The translations under genes were made by a program, and so were the position numbers. The notes beneath the pieces were generated by a model. It worked only from the letters and a program-made list of their open reading frames with translations, was not told where the DNA came from and ran no database searches. Positions 26,240 through 35,711 of a stretch of 64,000 bases of DNA are shown piece after piece; position 1 is the first letter of the stretch, and every line of letters starts with the position of its first letter. Source of the stretch: Brevibacterium sediminis (GTDB lineage: Bacteria; Actinomycetota; Actinomycetes; Actinomycetales; Brevibacteriaceae); contig NZ_JABKDD010000001.1 in NCBI RefSeq assembly GCF_013623905.1, positions 896,134 to 960,133 of the forward strand, read 5' to 3'.

Positions 26240-28945
26240 ATGGCGGCACCCGATGCGCAGAATGAGAAGGAATCGAGCGCATTGCTCAAGGTGCTCCGCC
26301 CAACCAGCGGTCCCAACCTGTCGGTCAGTGCTCGTGTGCTGCTGCGCGTCATCGCCGGAGTCCTCGTCCTCGCCCTCATCCTCGCCCTCGTCGGACTGTT
26401 CCTCGTCCGTCGCTCCTTCCCGACCACCGACGGCGAGATCTCGCTGCCGGGGCTCGACGCGCCGGTCACCGTCCACCGTGACGAATCGGGTGTTCCCACC
26501 ATCGAGGCCGAAACCGCCCACGACCTGTTCCTGGCTCAGGGGTTCGTCCACGCTCAGGACCGGTTCTGGGAGATGGACTTCCGCCGACACGTCACCTCGG
26601 GACGACTCTCCGAACTCTTCGGCAAATCCCAGCTGGGCACCGACACCTTCATCCGCACGCTCGGCTGGCGGAAGGTCGCCGAGCAGGAGGTGAAGAAGCT
26701 CGACAAGACGAGTCTGGGCTACTACGAGGCCTACGCGGACGGCGTCAACGCCTATCTCAAGGACAAATCCCCCACCGAGCTGTCCCTCGAATACGCCGTC
26801 CTCGGCCTCGAGACCGGCAGCACCGAGGTCGAGAAATGGACTCCGGTCGACAGCGTCGCCTGGCTCAAGGCCATGGCATGGGATCTGCGATCGAACCTCG
26901 AAGACGAGATCGACCGGTCGATCCTCGGCACGGAGCTCACCGACGAGCAGATGAGCGACCTCTATCCGGATTACCCATATGCCACGCGTCCGACGATCCT
27001 CGGCGGCAGAGCCGGCGACAAGGCACCGAAGGACCGCAGCGGCGACGACGTCGAGCAGAAGCCGCGAGTCGACGACCGTGCACGGGAGGACGATGAGGCA
27101 CATGCCGGAGGCACCGTCACCGAGGCACCCCGAACAGGGAACACCGACACCGAGGCGGCCGTCCCCACCGATGATCTCCTCGAACTGCGGAATACGCTCA
27201 CATCGCTGCCGCCGACGCTGGGACAGAACAGCGACGATATCGGGTCGAACTCGTGGGTGATCTCCGGGGACCACACGAACACCGGTCGACCGCTGCTGTC
27301 CAATGACCCGCACCTCGCCCCGGCGATGCCCTCGGTCTGGTACCAGGTGGGACTGCGATGCAAGAAGGTCACCGATGCCTGCCCCTTCGACGTCACCGGT
27401 TTCTCCTTCTCCGGACTGCCGGGAGTCGTCATCGGCCACAACCAGTCGATCGCCTGGGGACTGACGAACCTCGGCGCAGATGTCACCGACCTCGTCGTGG
27501 AGAAGATCCGCGACGGGAAGGTCATCCACGACGACGGAGACGAACCGCTGCAGGTGCGCAAGGAGACGATCGAGGTCGCGGGCGAGGACCGACGCGAGAT
27601 CACCATCCGCTCCACCCGCAACGGCCCACTCGTGTCGAAGCTCGACGGCACGTATCGCAAAGCACTCGATGCGACGACCGGGGCGGATTCGCACGACCCT
27701 AAGTCAGGACCGGCCGAGGAGCACTACGGTCTCGCCCTCGATTGGACGGCTCTGCGTCCGGGTACGACCGCCTCGGCGGTGTTCGCCATCAACAAGGCCA
27801 CGAATTGGCAGGAGTTCCGGCACGCGGCGTCCCTGTTCGACGTGCCCTCCCAGAACCTCGTCTACGCCGATGTCGCCGGGAACATCGGCTATCAGGCCCC
27901 CGGAATGATCCCACGCCGAGGCAAGGCCGACGGCACCGTGCCCCGACGCGGGTGGAAATCCGACGAGGATTGGCAGGGCTGGGTCGATTTCGAGGATCTC
28001 CCACACCTGTACAACCCCGAACGCGGATGGATCGTCACCGCGAACAACCCGGTCGCCGTCCCCGGTGAGACAGTGCAGCTGGGTGAGGACTTCGACTACG
28101 GGGATCGCGCCCGCCGCATCACGAAACGCATCAAGGACGCGGTCGACGAGGGCCGGAAGCTGCGGCCGATGGACATGGCGGAGATCCAGAACGACGACCA
28201 GAATCCGTTCGCCGCGAAGCTCGTACCCGAAGCGGTGAAGATCCACTCCCATGGTGACGAGGACATCCTCGAGGCGAAGAAGCTGCTGAAGAGCTGGAAC
28301 GGCTTCGACTCCGCGAACAGCGCGGGCGCCGCCTACTTCAATGTGCTCACGAAGACGCTGCTCGAGCAGACCATCAGCTCGAAGCTTCCCGACGGGGTGT
28401 CCCCCGCCGGCGGTTCACGGTGGTACCTCGTGCTCTCGGAACTGCTCGAAGACCCGGATTCCCAGTGGTGGTCGGGCAAGGGCGTCGAAGGTCGGGACGA
28501 GGCTCTGCGCAAGGCCATGAAGACGGCGTGGGCGGAGACGGAGGACCTGCTGGGACCGGAGCCCGTGACGTGGCGGTGGGGAATCCTGCACCGCCTGACG
28601 ATCCGCAACGCCAGCCTCGGCGAATCCGGGATCACACCGGTGGAGAAGCTGTTCAACCGCGGCCCCTATGAGGTCTCCGGCGGTTCGGGCGTCGTCCATG
28701 CCACCGGGTGGGATGCCTCGGTCGGCTATGAGACGAACTGGGTGCCGTCGATGCGCCAGACGGTCGATCTGTCGAACTTCGACGCCTCGAACTGGATCAA
28801 CCTCACGGGCGCGTCGGGGCATGCCTTCCACCCGCATTACGACGATCAGACGAACGATTGGGCCGCCAATGTCAATCGACCATGGCCGTACTCGAAGGAA
28901 GCCGTGGCTGCGGCGGCAGAGGACACACTCACTCTCGAGCCGTGA
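26240..28945 (+). CDS. Penicillin-acylase-family Ntn hydrolase, membrane-anchored
   Basis: 901 residues. Residues ~33-58 form a membrane anchor (VLLRVIAGVLVLALILALVG). The alpha-chain part includes TVHRDESGVPTIEAETAHD and DRFWEMDFRRHVTSGRLSE. Self-cleavage is expected before the nucleophile in DDIGSNSWVISG, giving a beta chain that starts SNSWV. Downstream marks are PLLSNDPHLAPAMPSVWYQV, GLPGVVIGHNQSIAWGLTN and NIGYQAPGMIPRR. Such enzymes cleave amide bonds of beta-lactams, acyl-homoserine lactones or acyl-amino acids. The anchor implies extracytoplasmic action. A ~90-residue acidic insertion sits just before the cleavage site and is probably a spacer peptide. Substrate unknown. Confidence 0.88.
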   Translation: MAAPDAQNEKESSALLKVLRPTSGPNLSVSARVLLRVIAGVLVLALILALVGLFLVRRSFPTTDGEISLPGLDAPVTVHRDESGVPTIEAETAHDLFLAQGFVHAQDRFWEMDFRRHVTSGRLSELFGKSQLGTDTFIRTLGWRKVAEQEVKKLDKTSLGYYEAYADGVNAYLKDKSPTELSLEYAVLGLETGSTEVEKWTPVDSVAWLKAMAWDLRSNLEDEIDRSILGTELTDEQMSDLYPDYPYATRPTILGGRAGDKAPKDRSGDDVEQKPRVDDRAREDDEAHAGGTVTEAPRTGNTDTEAAVPTDDLLELRNTLTSLPPTLGQNSDDIGSNSWVISGDHTNTGRPLLSNDPHLAPAMPSVWYQVGLRCKKVTDACPFDVTGFSFSGLPGVVIGHNQSIAWGLTNLGADVTDLVVEKIRDGKVIHDDGDEPLQVRKETIEVAGEDRREITIRSTRNGPLVSKLDGTYRKALDATTGADSHDPKSGPAEEHYGLALDWTALRPGTTASAVFAINKATNWQEFRHAASLFDVPSQNLVYADVAGNIGYQAPGMIPRRGKADGTVPRRGWKSDEDWQGWVDFEDLPHLYNPERGWIVTANNPVAVPGETVQLGEDFDYGDRARRITKRIKDAVDEGRKLRPMDMAEIQNDDQNPFAAKLVPEAVKIHSHGDEDILEAKKLLKSWNGFDSANSAGAAYFNVLTKTLLEQTISSKLPDGVSPAGGSRWYLVLSELLEDPDSQWWSGKGVEGRDEALRKAMKTAWAETEDLLGPEPVTWRWGILHRLTIRNASLGESGITPVEKLFNRGPYEVSGGSGVVHATGWDASVGYETNWVPSMRQTVDLSNFDASNWINLTGASGHAFHPHYDDQTNDWAANVNRPWPYSKEAVAAAAEDTLTLEP

Positions 28946-28955
28946 GAACGGGGTT

Positions 28956-30155
28956 TCAGTCCTTGGGCAGGATCTTCGCTTCGAGGAAGTTCGCGACATC
29001 GTCTTCCCAGCGCACCGGGTCGATGTTCCATTCCTTCGTGTGATGGGCCTTGCCGTATGACGGCATCGTGACCAGATCCCGTCTGACACCTGCCAGCGCA
29101 TGGGAGGGGCCGGAGGGGACGAATTCGTCGTCATCGGAGTGGATGAGCAGAACCGGCACATCGAGTTCGGCGGCACGGGTCACCCAATCCATGCGATCGA
29201 GATCGAGCGGGGTCTCGAGCCCGGTGATCGGCCGCGCCCATGGCTGCGTGATCATCTCGAGCGTGAGTTTGGCGATCGGTGTCGGCAGCAGGTTCTTCTT
29301 CGCCTGCCCGTCGAGCACGTTCACCCAGTCGACGACGGGTCCGTCGAGGACCAGTGAGGTGACGAACCTGCGGTTGCGTCCGCGGGAGGCCGCCTGCAGG
29401 GCGATGGCTCCGCCCATCGACCAGCCGAAGAGCACGACGTTCTTCGCTCCGTGTTCGACCGCGAAGTCGATGGCGGCGTCGACGTCGATCCATTCGGTGT
29501 CGCCGAGCCCGTAGCGAGATGTGGTCTCCACCCGCACCTCGGCGTCGTTGCGGTAAGACATCGCGATCGAGGGCACCCCGAGGGTGTTGAGCACGGGAGC
29601 GGCGCGCAGTCCCTCGGCGCGGGTGCTGGCTCGGCCGTGGATGAGGATCGCCCAGGTGTCGTGGGGTTCCGGATGGTCGGTCGGCAGCAGCCACGCGGGC
29701 AGGTCACCGGCGTCGGAGCGAATCTCGATGTCGTCGAAATTCACTCCGGCAGCGATCGGATCAGGATAGACGACTCCGGTCCACCGTCCCCGCCAGGCCC
29801 GTCGGATATCGCCGCGGGTGACGGACAGGATCTCTCGGGAGACGGTGCGCGAGCGGGGATCGTACTCGACGATATCGCCGACGACGGCATGTCCCGAACC
29901 CTGGTTGAAGTAGAGACCATAGGTGCCGGGCACCGTGGTCTCCTCATCGGCGGGTAGCTGAATGCGCATATTCGGCGGAAAACCGTCGATGTGCAGGATG
30001 TCGAGTTCTTCCGGGGCGTTCTCCGGAACGATGATCTTGCGGGCGAAGTAGGCGGCCAGACCCGACGACGCCACAGAGATCAGGGCACCGAGTCCGGCGC
30101 CGACGCCGATACCGGCGGCGAGCAGGCGGGCGGGGAACTTCGTGTCGCGGACCAT
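28956..30155 (-). CDS. Alpha/beta hydrolase, membrane-associated
   Basis: 399 residues. An N-terminal hydrophobic segment (residues ~12-37) probably anchors it or exports it. The hydrolase core has HGRAS (oxyanion region), the nucleophile elbow GWSMGG, LDGPVVDW, the acid-bearing LIHSDDDEFVP, and a catalytic-His region YGKAHHTKEW. The long, polar ~100 residues before the core are unusual. AGGAGG lies five bases before the ATG. It is divergent from msrB, with a 17-bp palindrome between them. Substrate unknown; esterase or lipase are options. Confidence 0.85.
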   Translation of the reverse strand: MVRDTKFPARLLAAGIGVGAGLGALISVASSGLAAYFARKIIVPENAPEELDILHIDGFPPNMRIQLPADEETTVPGTYGLYFNQGSGHAVVGDIVEYDPRSRTVSREILSVTRGDIRRAWRGRWTGVVYPDPIAAGVNFDDIEIRSDAGDLPAWLLPTDHPEPHDTWAILIHGRASTRAEGLRAAPVLNTLGVPSIAMSYRNDAEVRVETTSRYGLGDTEWIDVDAAIDFAVEHGAKNVVLFGWSMGGAIALQAASRGRNRRFVTSLVLDGPVVDWVNVLDGQAKKNLLPTPIAKLTLEMITQPWARPITGLETPLDLDRMDWVTRAAELDVPVLLIHSDDDEFVPSGPSHALAGVRRDLVTMPSYGKAHHTKEWNIDPVRWEDDVANFLEAKILPKD

Positions 30156-30220
30156 GAAAACCTCCTGTGTTCATTGTTGCCTACGGAATGATCAGGCACC
30201 AAACGCTGTTGTGCGGAATG

Positions 30221-30237
30221 AGCGAGTGTCACTCGCT
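30221..30237. promoter_or_regulatory. Palindromic operator candidate between the hydrolase and msrB
   Basis: AGCGAGTG-T-CACTCGCT is a perfect 8+8 palindrome, the shape of TetR-family operators, in the divergent promoter region. No TetR gene lies next to it, so the binding protein is unknown. Confidence 0.45.
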
Positions 30238-30311
30238 GTTGCGCTCACCAGGGGCGGAGATCTTCTCCTCCTCGCCGCAATCACCGTCACTGACAGAGAC
30301 CGGAGGTCACG

Positions 30312-30761
30312 ATGACTCAGTCATCAGATATCAACGCTGGAACTTCGACGAACGAGGGGGCCGCGGCTGAGGAGATCCGTTGGCAGGACGTGCTCACTCC
30401 CGAGGAGTTCGCGGTGCTGCGCCAGGGCGCGACCGAACGCCCCTTCACCGGCGAGTACAACGACGAGACGGCAGCCGGGATGTACCAGTGTCGGGCCTGC
30501 GGAGCCGACCTGTTCCCCTCCGATACGAAGTTCGCCTCGCACTGCGGATGGCCGTCGTTCTACGCGCCTCTGGCCGAGGACCGGGTCCGCTACATCCGCG
30601 ACACCTCGATGGGCATGGAACGCGTCGAGGTCCGCTGCGCGAACTGCGACTCGCATATGGGCCATGTCTTCTCGGGCGAGGGCTACGGCACTCCCACCGA
30701 TCAGCGCTACTGCATCAACTCGATCTCGTTGAAGCTCAACACCGACGCTGCGGACAGCTGA
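30312..30761 (+). CDS. msrB: Peptide-methionine (R)-S-oxide reductase
   Basis: Repairs oxidised methionine (R-sulfoxide) in proteins using thioredoxin. 149 residues. Structural zinc cysteines appear as CRACGADLF and CANCDSHMGHVF. The fold motifs FASHCGWPSF and MGHVFSGEG are present, and the catalytic cysteine is in RYCINSISLKL. GGAGGTCAC precedes the ATG. The next gene starts two bases after its stop, so the pair is an operon for redox or stress response. Confidence 0.96.
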   Translation: MTQSSDINAGTSTNEGAAAEEIRWQDVLTPEEFAVLRQGATERPFTGEYNDETAAGMYQCRACGADLFPSDTKFASHCGWPSFYAPLAEDRVRYIRDTSMGMERVEVRCANCDSHMGHVFSGEGYGTPTDQRYCINSISLKLNTDAADS

Positions 30762-30762
30762 G

Positions 30763-31296
30763 GTGGCGACGGACACTCAGCGCACCGAGGCGACCGAGCT
30801 CGTCGTGAAGAACTTCGACGAGCTCCGGCCCACGGAGCTCTACGGAATTCTGCAGCTGCGCTCACGGGTCTTCGTCGTCGAACAGGAGTGCGTGTTCCTC
30901 GACCCCGATGGGGTGGACTCACTGCCGGAGACTCTGCATTTCTTCTACCCTCGACCGGCCACGGCGATGTCGGACACTCACGGCGCCGAGCATGGACGCG
31001 ACCCCTCGCCATGGGCCTATGCCCGTCTGCTGCCGGCGGAGTTGCCCGACGGACCGGCGGCCAGGCCGGGAGCACGCAGCATCAGTCGTGTCGCCACCCA
31101 CCCCGACGCCCGCGGGCAGGGTTGGGGCCGCCGACTGCTCAGCGACATCGTCCACGCCTGGTCGACTGCCCCGCTGACGCTCAATGCGCAGTCGCACCTC
31201 GAGGGGCTGTACTCGTCCCTCGGCTTCGCCCCGAACGGTCCGCGCTTCGACGAGGACGGGATCGAGCACACCCCGATGGAGCGCCCGGCCGGCTGA
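30763..31296 (+). CDS. GNAT-family N-acetyltransferase (ElaA-like)
   Basis: 177 residues from a GTG start directly after the msrB stop. ElaA-like features are LRPTELYGILQLRSRVFVVEQ, CVFLDPDGVD, the acetyl-CoA loop HPDARGQGWGRRLLSDIV, and NAQSHLEGLYSSLGFAPNG with EHTPMERP at the end. The acceptor is unknown. A non-conserved insertion (residues ~58-75, HFFYPRPATAMSDTHGAEHG) separates the N-terminal helices from the core. It is co-transcribed with msrB and convergent with the MarR gene. Confidence 0.85.
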   Translation: MATDTQRTEATELVVKNFDELRPTELYGILQLRSRVFVVEQECVFLDPDGVDSLPETLHFFYPRPATAMSDTHGAEHGRDPSPWAYARLLPAELPDGPAARPGARSISRVATHPDARGQGWGRRLLSDIVHAWSTAPLTLNAQSHLEGLYSSLGFAPNGPRFDEDGIEHTPMERPAG

Positions 31297-31300
31297 CCGA

Positions 31301-31819
31301 TCAGCCCTCGACCTCGGCAGCGGCGTCGACGGAGGCGATGATCTTCTGCATCACAGCGTGCAGTTCACGCACTCCGTCGACGTCCATGCCGAGCTTGGCC
31401 ATCATCGTTCCGGGAATCGCCTCGGCGGTCTTGCGCAGTTCACGGCCGGTGTCGGTGAGGGTGACCTCGACGATCCGCTCGTCGCTGTCGCTGCGCGTCT
31501 TCGTGACATAGGCCAGCGCTTCGAGGCGTTTGACCAACGGGGACACAGTCGCGGGTTCGAGTCGCAGCAGTCGAGCGATCTCGCGCATCGGCAGCTTCTC
31601 GTGCTGCCACAGCGCAAGCATGACCAGATACTGCGGATGCGTCAGACTGATCGGTTCGAGCACGGAGCGATACGCGCCGATCACCCCGCGGGACGCCACC
31701 GCCAGAGCGAAGCAGATCTGGCTTTCCAGCGCCAGCGGGTTGTCCACCGGCTCCGTCGAAGCTTCGGATTCCAGCATCGTGTGTCGTCGATCCTCCGTGT
31801 CGGCAATCAGGGCGTGCAT
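31301..31819 (-). CDS. MarR-family regulator, OhrR-like
   Basis: 172 residues. LESQICFALAVASR carries a cysteine at the place of the peroxide-sensing Cys of OhrR, followed by LTHPQYLVMLALWQHEKLPM and the winged helix (IARLLRLEPATVSPLVKRLE, RSDSDERIVEVTLTDTG). OhrR represses organic-hydroperoxide resistance genes and is released on Cys oxidation. No ohr gene is adjacent. Two palindromes lie just upstream (31,836-31,864), so it likely regulates itself and the divergent small gene. An internal ATG (31,777) is another possible start. Confidence 0.82.
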   Translation of the reverse strand: MHALIADTEDRRHTMLESEASTEPVDNPLALESQICFALAVASRGVIGAYRSVLEPISLTHPQYLVMLALWQHEKLPMREIARLLRLEPATVSPLVKRLEALAYVTKTRSDSDERIVEVTLTDTGRELRKTAEAIPGTMMAKLGMDVDGVRELHAVMQKIIASVDAAAEVEG

Positions 31820-31835
31820 ACTCTTCGAAGATTAC

Positions 31836-31864
31836 TTAGTACGCTAATGGTTAGTGTACACTAA
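31836..31864. promoter_or_regulatory. Double palindromic MarR/OhrR operator candidate
   Basis: TTAGTGTACACTAA (31,851-31,864) is a perfect 14-bp palindrome. TTAG-TACG-CTAA (31,836-31,847) repeats the half-sites. The pair sits 17 bases upstream of the MarR start and overlaps a TACACT -10-like box for the divergent gene. This is strong positional evidence for autoregulation. Confidence 0.65.
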
Positions 31865-31920
31865 ATGTGAAACCTGCCCAGTCCTCGCCCAAACGGCACC
31901 TCGTCGATAGGATCCTCGCT

Positions 31921-32208
31921 ATGTCGTCCGCCTCGCAGCCTTCCCCCGATGGTTCGAACCGGAAACAGGACAAGAAGCAGAAGAATTCGGCACGGAAGAA
32001 GAACCAGCATCCGGAGTCCCAGCGCGGAGTGGGCTGGCTCAACAACTTCTTCCGCAAGATCGTCGGGCCGGCGCAGGTCGACAACACGCGCCCGGGCGGA
32101 TACTTCGAGGACGAGACGCTGCGGCACCAGCAGCTCGATGCCATGGGGCTGGAGATGCGCACCGACGCCAACGGCCATTCCTATGTGGTGAAGAAGGGCA
32201 GCAGGTAG
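31921..32208 (+). CDS. Small basic hypothetical protein
   Basis: 95 residues from ATG 31,921 (AGGA eight bases upstream). The first half is very basic and Gln/Ser-rich (NRKQDKKQKNSARKKNQHPE), and the second is a compact segment (GWLNNFFRKIVGPAQVDN, then DETLRHQQLDAMGLEMRTDA). A GTG at 31,867 in the same frame, right behind the MarR operator, would add 18 residues in a leaderless form. No family is recognised. It is likely controlled by the divergent MarR protein and is followed by a strong terminator. Confidence 0.6.
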   Translation: MSSASQPSPDGSNRKQDKKQKNSARKKNQHPESQRGVGWLNNFFRKIVGPAQVDNTRPGGYFEDETLRHQQLDAMGLEMRTDANGHSYVVKKGSR

Positions 32209-32235
32209 CCGCCGGTCACTCCCCGACCATGCACA

Positions 32236-32266
32236 GGGCCGCCGCACCGAATCGGTGCGGCGGCCC
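32236..32266. terminator. Bidirectional terminator
   Basis: Perfect 15-bp stem (GGGCCGCCGCACCGA and complement) around a single A, followed by TTTC on the plus side. It lies between the convergent hypothetical gene and the heme operon. Confidence 0.88.
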
Positions 32267-32352
32267 TTTCCCGCTGTCTCGTTCTCGCTGCCTCCGTCCC
32301 GGCCGGGCGACCTGCTCTCTGCCTCAGCCCCGGCCGGGTCAATGACGTTCGC

Positions 32353-33063
32353 TCAGCGCCAGTCGGAGATGATGTCGACGAGTTCGCGACGCGGTCCGGT
32401 GTAGAACGGAACCTCTTCGCGCACATGCAGGCGCGCCTCGGTGTTGCGCAGATCGCGCATCAGGTCGACGATGCGATGGAGTTCGGCGGCCTCGAAGGCC
32501 AGCAGCCATTCGTAGTCGCCGAGGGCGAAGGAGGCGATCGTGTTCGCCTTGATGTCCTTGTACGGTGCGGCGGCCATGCCGTGGTCGCGCAGCATCTTCG
32601 CCCGTTCGGCGGGGTCGAGGAGGTACCAGTCGTAGGACCGCACGAACGGGTACACGCAGATGTAATCGCCGGGCTCCGGATCGGTCAGCAGAGCCGGCAG
32701 GTGCGCCTTGTTGAACTCCGCCGGGCGGTGGATTCCGACGACGGACCAGACGGGTTCGAGCACCCCGCCGATCAGGCTGCGGCGGATCGCCGAGTAGGCG
32801 GCTTGGACGACCTCGATCTCGGGGGCGTGGTACCAGAACATGACGTCGGCATCGGCGCGCAGGGCGGAGACGTCGTAGATTCCGCGCACGATCAGACCGC
32901 GTTCCTTCAGGGGCGCCAGAGCCGCATGCAGCTCATCGGCGAGTTCCCTCCGGTCGGCATCGCCGAGTTCTCCGGCGGAGGCGAAGACGGAGTAGGCGAT
33001 ATACCGCGTCTGCTCGTTCGCTTCTTCGATCTGGGCGTCGGTGGGCTGAGTGTATTCGCTCAT
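32353..33063 (-). CDS. chdC: Coproheme decarboxylase (HemQ, chlorite-dismutase family)
   Basis: Converts coproheme III to heme b with hydrogen peroxide, the last step of the coproporphyrin-dependent pathway of Gram-positive bacteria. 236 residues from ATG 33,063, chosen because AAGGAG lies six bases upstream; a frame 13 codons longer has no support. Family segments are [44 protein letters not shown] (with the catalytic Tyr region) and AKMLRDHG (heme-ligand His region). It is the third gene after hemE and the oxidase, which supports the assignment. Confidence 0.93.
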   Translation of the reverse strand: MSEYTQPTDAQIEEANEQTRYIAYSVFASAGELGDADRRELADELHAALAPLKERGLIVRGIYDVSALRADADVMFWYHAPEIEVVQAAYSAIRRSLIGGVLEPVWSVVGIHRPAEFNKAHLPALLTDPEPGDYICVYPFVRSYDWYLLDPAERAKMLRDHGMAAAPYKDIKANTIASFALGDYEWLLAFEAAELHRIVDLMRDLRNTEARLHVREEVPFYTGPRRELVDIISDWR

Positions 33064-33085
33064 ATCTGCTCCTTCTCTCTTCTCT

Positions 33086-34501
33086 TCATTCTGAGGTGTC
33101 ACGGTGGTCGTCTGCGGGTCGGTTCAGTCTCTGGGCCGCTGCGCACGCGCGGGCGATGCAGGCGGGAATGCCGACTCCCCCATAGGCGGATCCGGCGAGT
33201 TCGAGGCCGGGCAGCGACGCGATCTCTGCGTCGATGGCGGCGATGCGTCCGGCGTGGCCGGGCAGGTACTGCGGCAGTGCGGAGTTCCAGCGCTGGACTT
33301 CCGAGCCCAGCAGCTGCGATTCCGGACGGGAGGTGACCGTCTGCCAGTCGGCGAATGCTCGTTCGACGATCTCCTCATCGGAGAACCTGCTCCACACCTC
33401 GGGTCCGTCGCCGAAACGTCCGATGCTCATCCGCACCAGGGCCGTCCCCGCGGGGATATGGTCGGCCGTCCACAGCCATTTGTTCGATACGAAGGTCGAG
33501 GCCTTGATGAACGTGTCCTCGGTCGCGGGGACGAGGAACCCCGAGCCCTGCAGCTCGACTCCCCCGAGGTCGACGAGGGCGGCGACCAAGGCGGTGGAGG
33601 CATAGGGAATCTCGCCGAGGCGGTTCGCCGATTCCCGGGCCACCGACGCCAGCAGCCCGGCAGTCACATGAGCGGGCGTGGCGAGGACGAGCCCATCGGA
33701 TTCGATGTCCTCCCCCTCGCCGCGGACGATCCATCTCTCGCCCTCGCGGTCGATCCCGGTGACACCGGCACCGAGGCGGACCGTCCCGCCGCCCAGCACG
33801 ATCGCCTCGTGCAGGGCCGGGATGAGGCGGTTGATTCCGCCTTCGAAGCTCATGAACACCGGTTCCGGGTTCCCTGCCGACGCGGTCTGGGCGTCGCGGG
33901 CGGCGAGGAGCTGTGCGACGAGGTCGAGCACCGAGGTGCCTTCGACGGCGGCGGGCAGCAGCGCGGGCACCGTTTCGGCCAGGGACAGGTCCCGGCAGCG
34001 ACCGGCGTACACCCCGCCGAGCAGCGGATCGACGAGTTCGTCGACGATGGCGCCGCCGAGGCGCGCGGACAGAAAGTCCCCGAGCGAGACGTCATCACCC
34101 TCGATCGGCGGGGTGATCCGTTCGGCCGCCAAGCGAGCGGCTGCCTCGGTGCCGATGAGGGATTCGACCTCGGCCGCTTCGGCGGGCACGCCCATGATCG
34201 TCCGTTTGGGAATCGGGTGCAGGCTTCCCCGGCTGAGCACCTGCGAACTGTGCCGGGTCGAGGGGAACACCGAGTCGAGGCCGAGTTCGGCGGCCAGGCT
34301 CTTCGTCTCCGGACGCCGGTTGAGGCTCGCTTCGGCTCCCGAGTCGATTCCTACGGGCACGGCTCCATCGAGCGTGGTCGCTTTCAGGCAGCCGCCGAGG
34401 CGGTCGCCTGATTCCAGCACTGTGACTTGGTGCTCGGCGGAGAGACGATAGGCGGCGACGAGGCCGGAGATCCCTCCTCCGACGACGGTGATCCGAGTCA
34501 T
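33086..34501 (-). CDS. cgoX: Coproporphyrinogen/protoporphyrinogen oxidase (HemY/CgoX type)
   Basis: FAD-dependent oxidation of coproporphyrinogen III to coproporphyrin III. 471 residues. The dinucleotide motif is [19 protein letters not shown], followed by [53 protein letters not shown] and the C-terminal [16 protein letters not shown]. It starts four bases after the hemE stop. An apparent N-terminal extension of ~115 codons overlaps hemE in another frame and is spurious. In actinobacteria this oxidase pairs with HemQ, so copro- rather than protoporphyrinogen is the likely substrate. Confidence 0.92.
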   Translation of the reverse strand: MTRITVVGGGISGLVAAYRLSAEHQVTVLESGDRLGGCLKATTLDGAVPVGIDSGAEASLNRRPETKSLAAELGLDSVFPSTRHSSQVLSRGSLHPIPKRTIMGVPAEAAEVESLIGTEAAARLAAERITPPIEGDDVSLGDFLSARLGGAIVDELVDPLLGGVYAGRCRDLSLAETVPALLPAAVEGTSVLDLVAQLLAARDAQTASAGNPEPVFMSFEGGINRLIPALHEAIVLGGGTVRLGAGVTGIDREGERWIVRGEGEDIESDGLVLATPAHVTAGLLASVARESANRLGEIPYASTALVAALVDLGGVELQGSGFLVPATEDTFIKASTFVSNKWLWTADHIPAGTALVRMSIGRFGDGPEVWSRFSDEEIVERAFADWQTVTSRPESQLLGSEVQRWNSALPQYLPGHAGRIAAIDAEIASLPGLELAGSAYGGVGIPACIARACAAAQRLNRPADDHRDTSE

Positions 34502-34505
34502 TCGA

Positions 34506-35552
34506 TCAGCCGCGGCTGCCGAGGATCTCGGCCGAGACGCGGTGGACGAGGTCGACGACGCGTCCGGGCACTTCGGGGTCGGTGTCGGGCAGGACGCCGT
34601 GGCCGAGGTTGAAGACGAATCCGCGGTCGAGTTCGAGTCCCTTGCGCACGATCGCCTCGACGCGGGCGGACAGCGCTTCCCACGGAGCGAAGAGCAGGGC
34701 CGGGTCCAGGTTGCCCTGGAGTGCCTGACCGGGATTGACGCGAGTGGCGGCATCAGCCAGGTCGACGCGGAAGTCGACGCCGACGGTCGTCGATCCGGCC
34801 TGTGCCATGGAGCCGAGCAGCTCACCGGTCTGCACGCCGAAATGGATGCTGGGCACATCGTGTCCGGACAGTGCGTCGAAGACTGCGGTGGAGTGTTCGA
34901 GGACGTGGTTCTCGTAGTCCTCCCGAGCGAGGTAGCCGGCCCAGGAGTCGAAGAGCTGGAAGGCCTTGGCGCCGGCGTTCAGCTGCACGTCGATGAATGT
35001 CGCCGATATCGTCGCGAGTTTGCTCAGCAGGGCCGAGAACGCCTCTGGGTCGGAGACCATGAGTGACTTCGTCTTCTCGTGGTTCTTGCTCGGACCGCCT
35101 TCGATGAGGTAGCTGGCCAGGGTGAACGGGGCACCGGCGAAACCGATGAGCGGGGTGGCTTCGCCGAGTTCGGCGGTCACCCGCTGGATCGATTCCGTGA
35201 TGTCCGGGATATCGGCGGCGTCGAGATCGGGCAGGGCGTCGATATCGGCGCGGGAACGCACCGGGGAGGCGATGACCGGGCCGACGCCGGGAACGATCTC
35301 TACATCGACTCCGGCGGCCTGGAGCGGGACGACGATATCGGAGAAGAAGATGGCTGCGTCGACGCCGTAGCGGCGGACCGGCTGGAGGGTGATCTCGGAG
35401 ACCATCTCGGGGTCGCGGCAGGCATCGAGCATCTGAGTGCCTTCGCGCAGCTTGCGGTATTCAGGCAGGGAGCGGCCGGCCTGCCGCATGAACCAGACGG
35501 GAGTGTGTGAAACCGGCTCCGAACGCAGGGCAGCCAACAGGGGTGATGTCAT
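34506..35552 (-). CDS. hemE: Uroporphyrinogen decarboxylase
   Basis: Removes four carboxyls from uroporphyrinogen III to give coproporphyrinogen III. 348 residues. TPVWFMRQAGRSLPEYRKLR is the substrate-binding N-terminal signature. FFSDIVVPLQAAG, GFAGAPFTLASYLIEG, QLFDSWAGYL and FNLGHGVLPDTDPE complete the family set. It is first in hemE-cgoX-chdC, all on the minus strand with tight spacing. Its promoter region lies in 35,553-35,711, shared with the divergent DUF3000 gene. Confidence 0.96.
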   Translation of the reverse strand: MTSPLLAALRSEPVSHTPVWFMRQAGRSLPEYRKLREGTQMLDACRDPEMVSEITLQPVRRYGVDAAIFFSDIVVPLQAAGVDVEIVPGVGPVIASPVRSRADIDALPDLDAADIPDITESIQRVTAELGEATPLIGFAGAPFTLASYLIEGGPSKNHEKTKSLMVSDPEAFSALLSKLATISATFIDVQLNAGAKAFQLFDSWAGYLAREDYENHVLEHSTAVFDALSGHDVPSIHFGVQTGELLGSMAQAGSTTVGVDFRVDLADAATRVNPGQALQGNLDPALLFAPWEALSARVEAIVRKGLELDRGFVFNLGHGVLPDTDPEVPGRVVDLVHRVSAEILGSRG

Positions 35553-35711
35553 GGGGCTATCTTCCCATTCTTCGATCGCTCATGCCCACTCGCCGGCGGT
35601 TTCAAGACGGGCCGTCTTGCCGTCTCAGCATTCGGCCGAGGACACGGTCCGACGGATTGTCCGCGGCCGCCTCGGCGTGGATGATTCCTCTGTCCCCGCG
35701 GCTGCTCTATC

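Noticed and set aside
33086..34858. 590-codon frame suggesting an N-terminal extension of the porphyrinogen oxidase
   Set aside because: The first ~115 codons overlap hemE in another frame. The FAD-binding motif starts at the ATG at 34,501, which follows the hemE stop by four bases.
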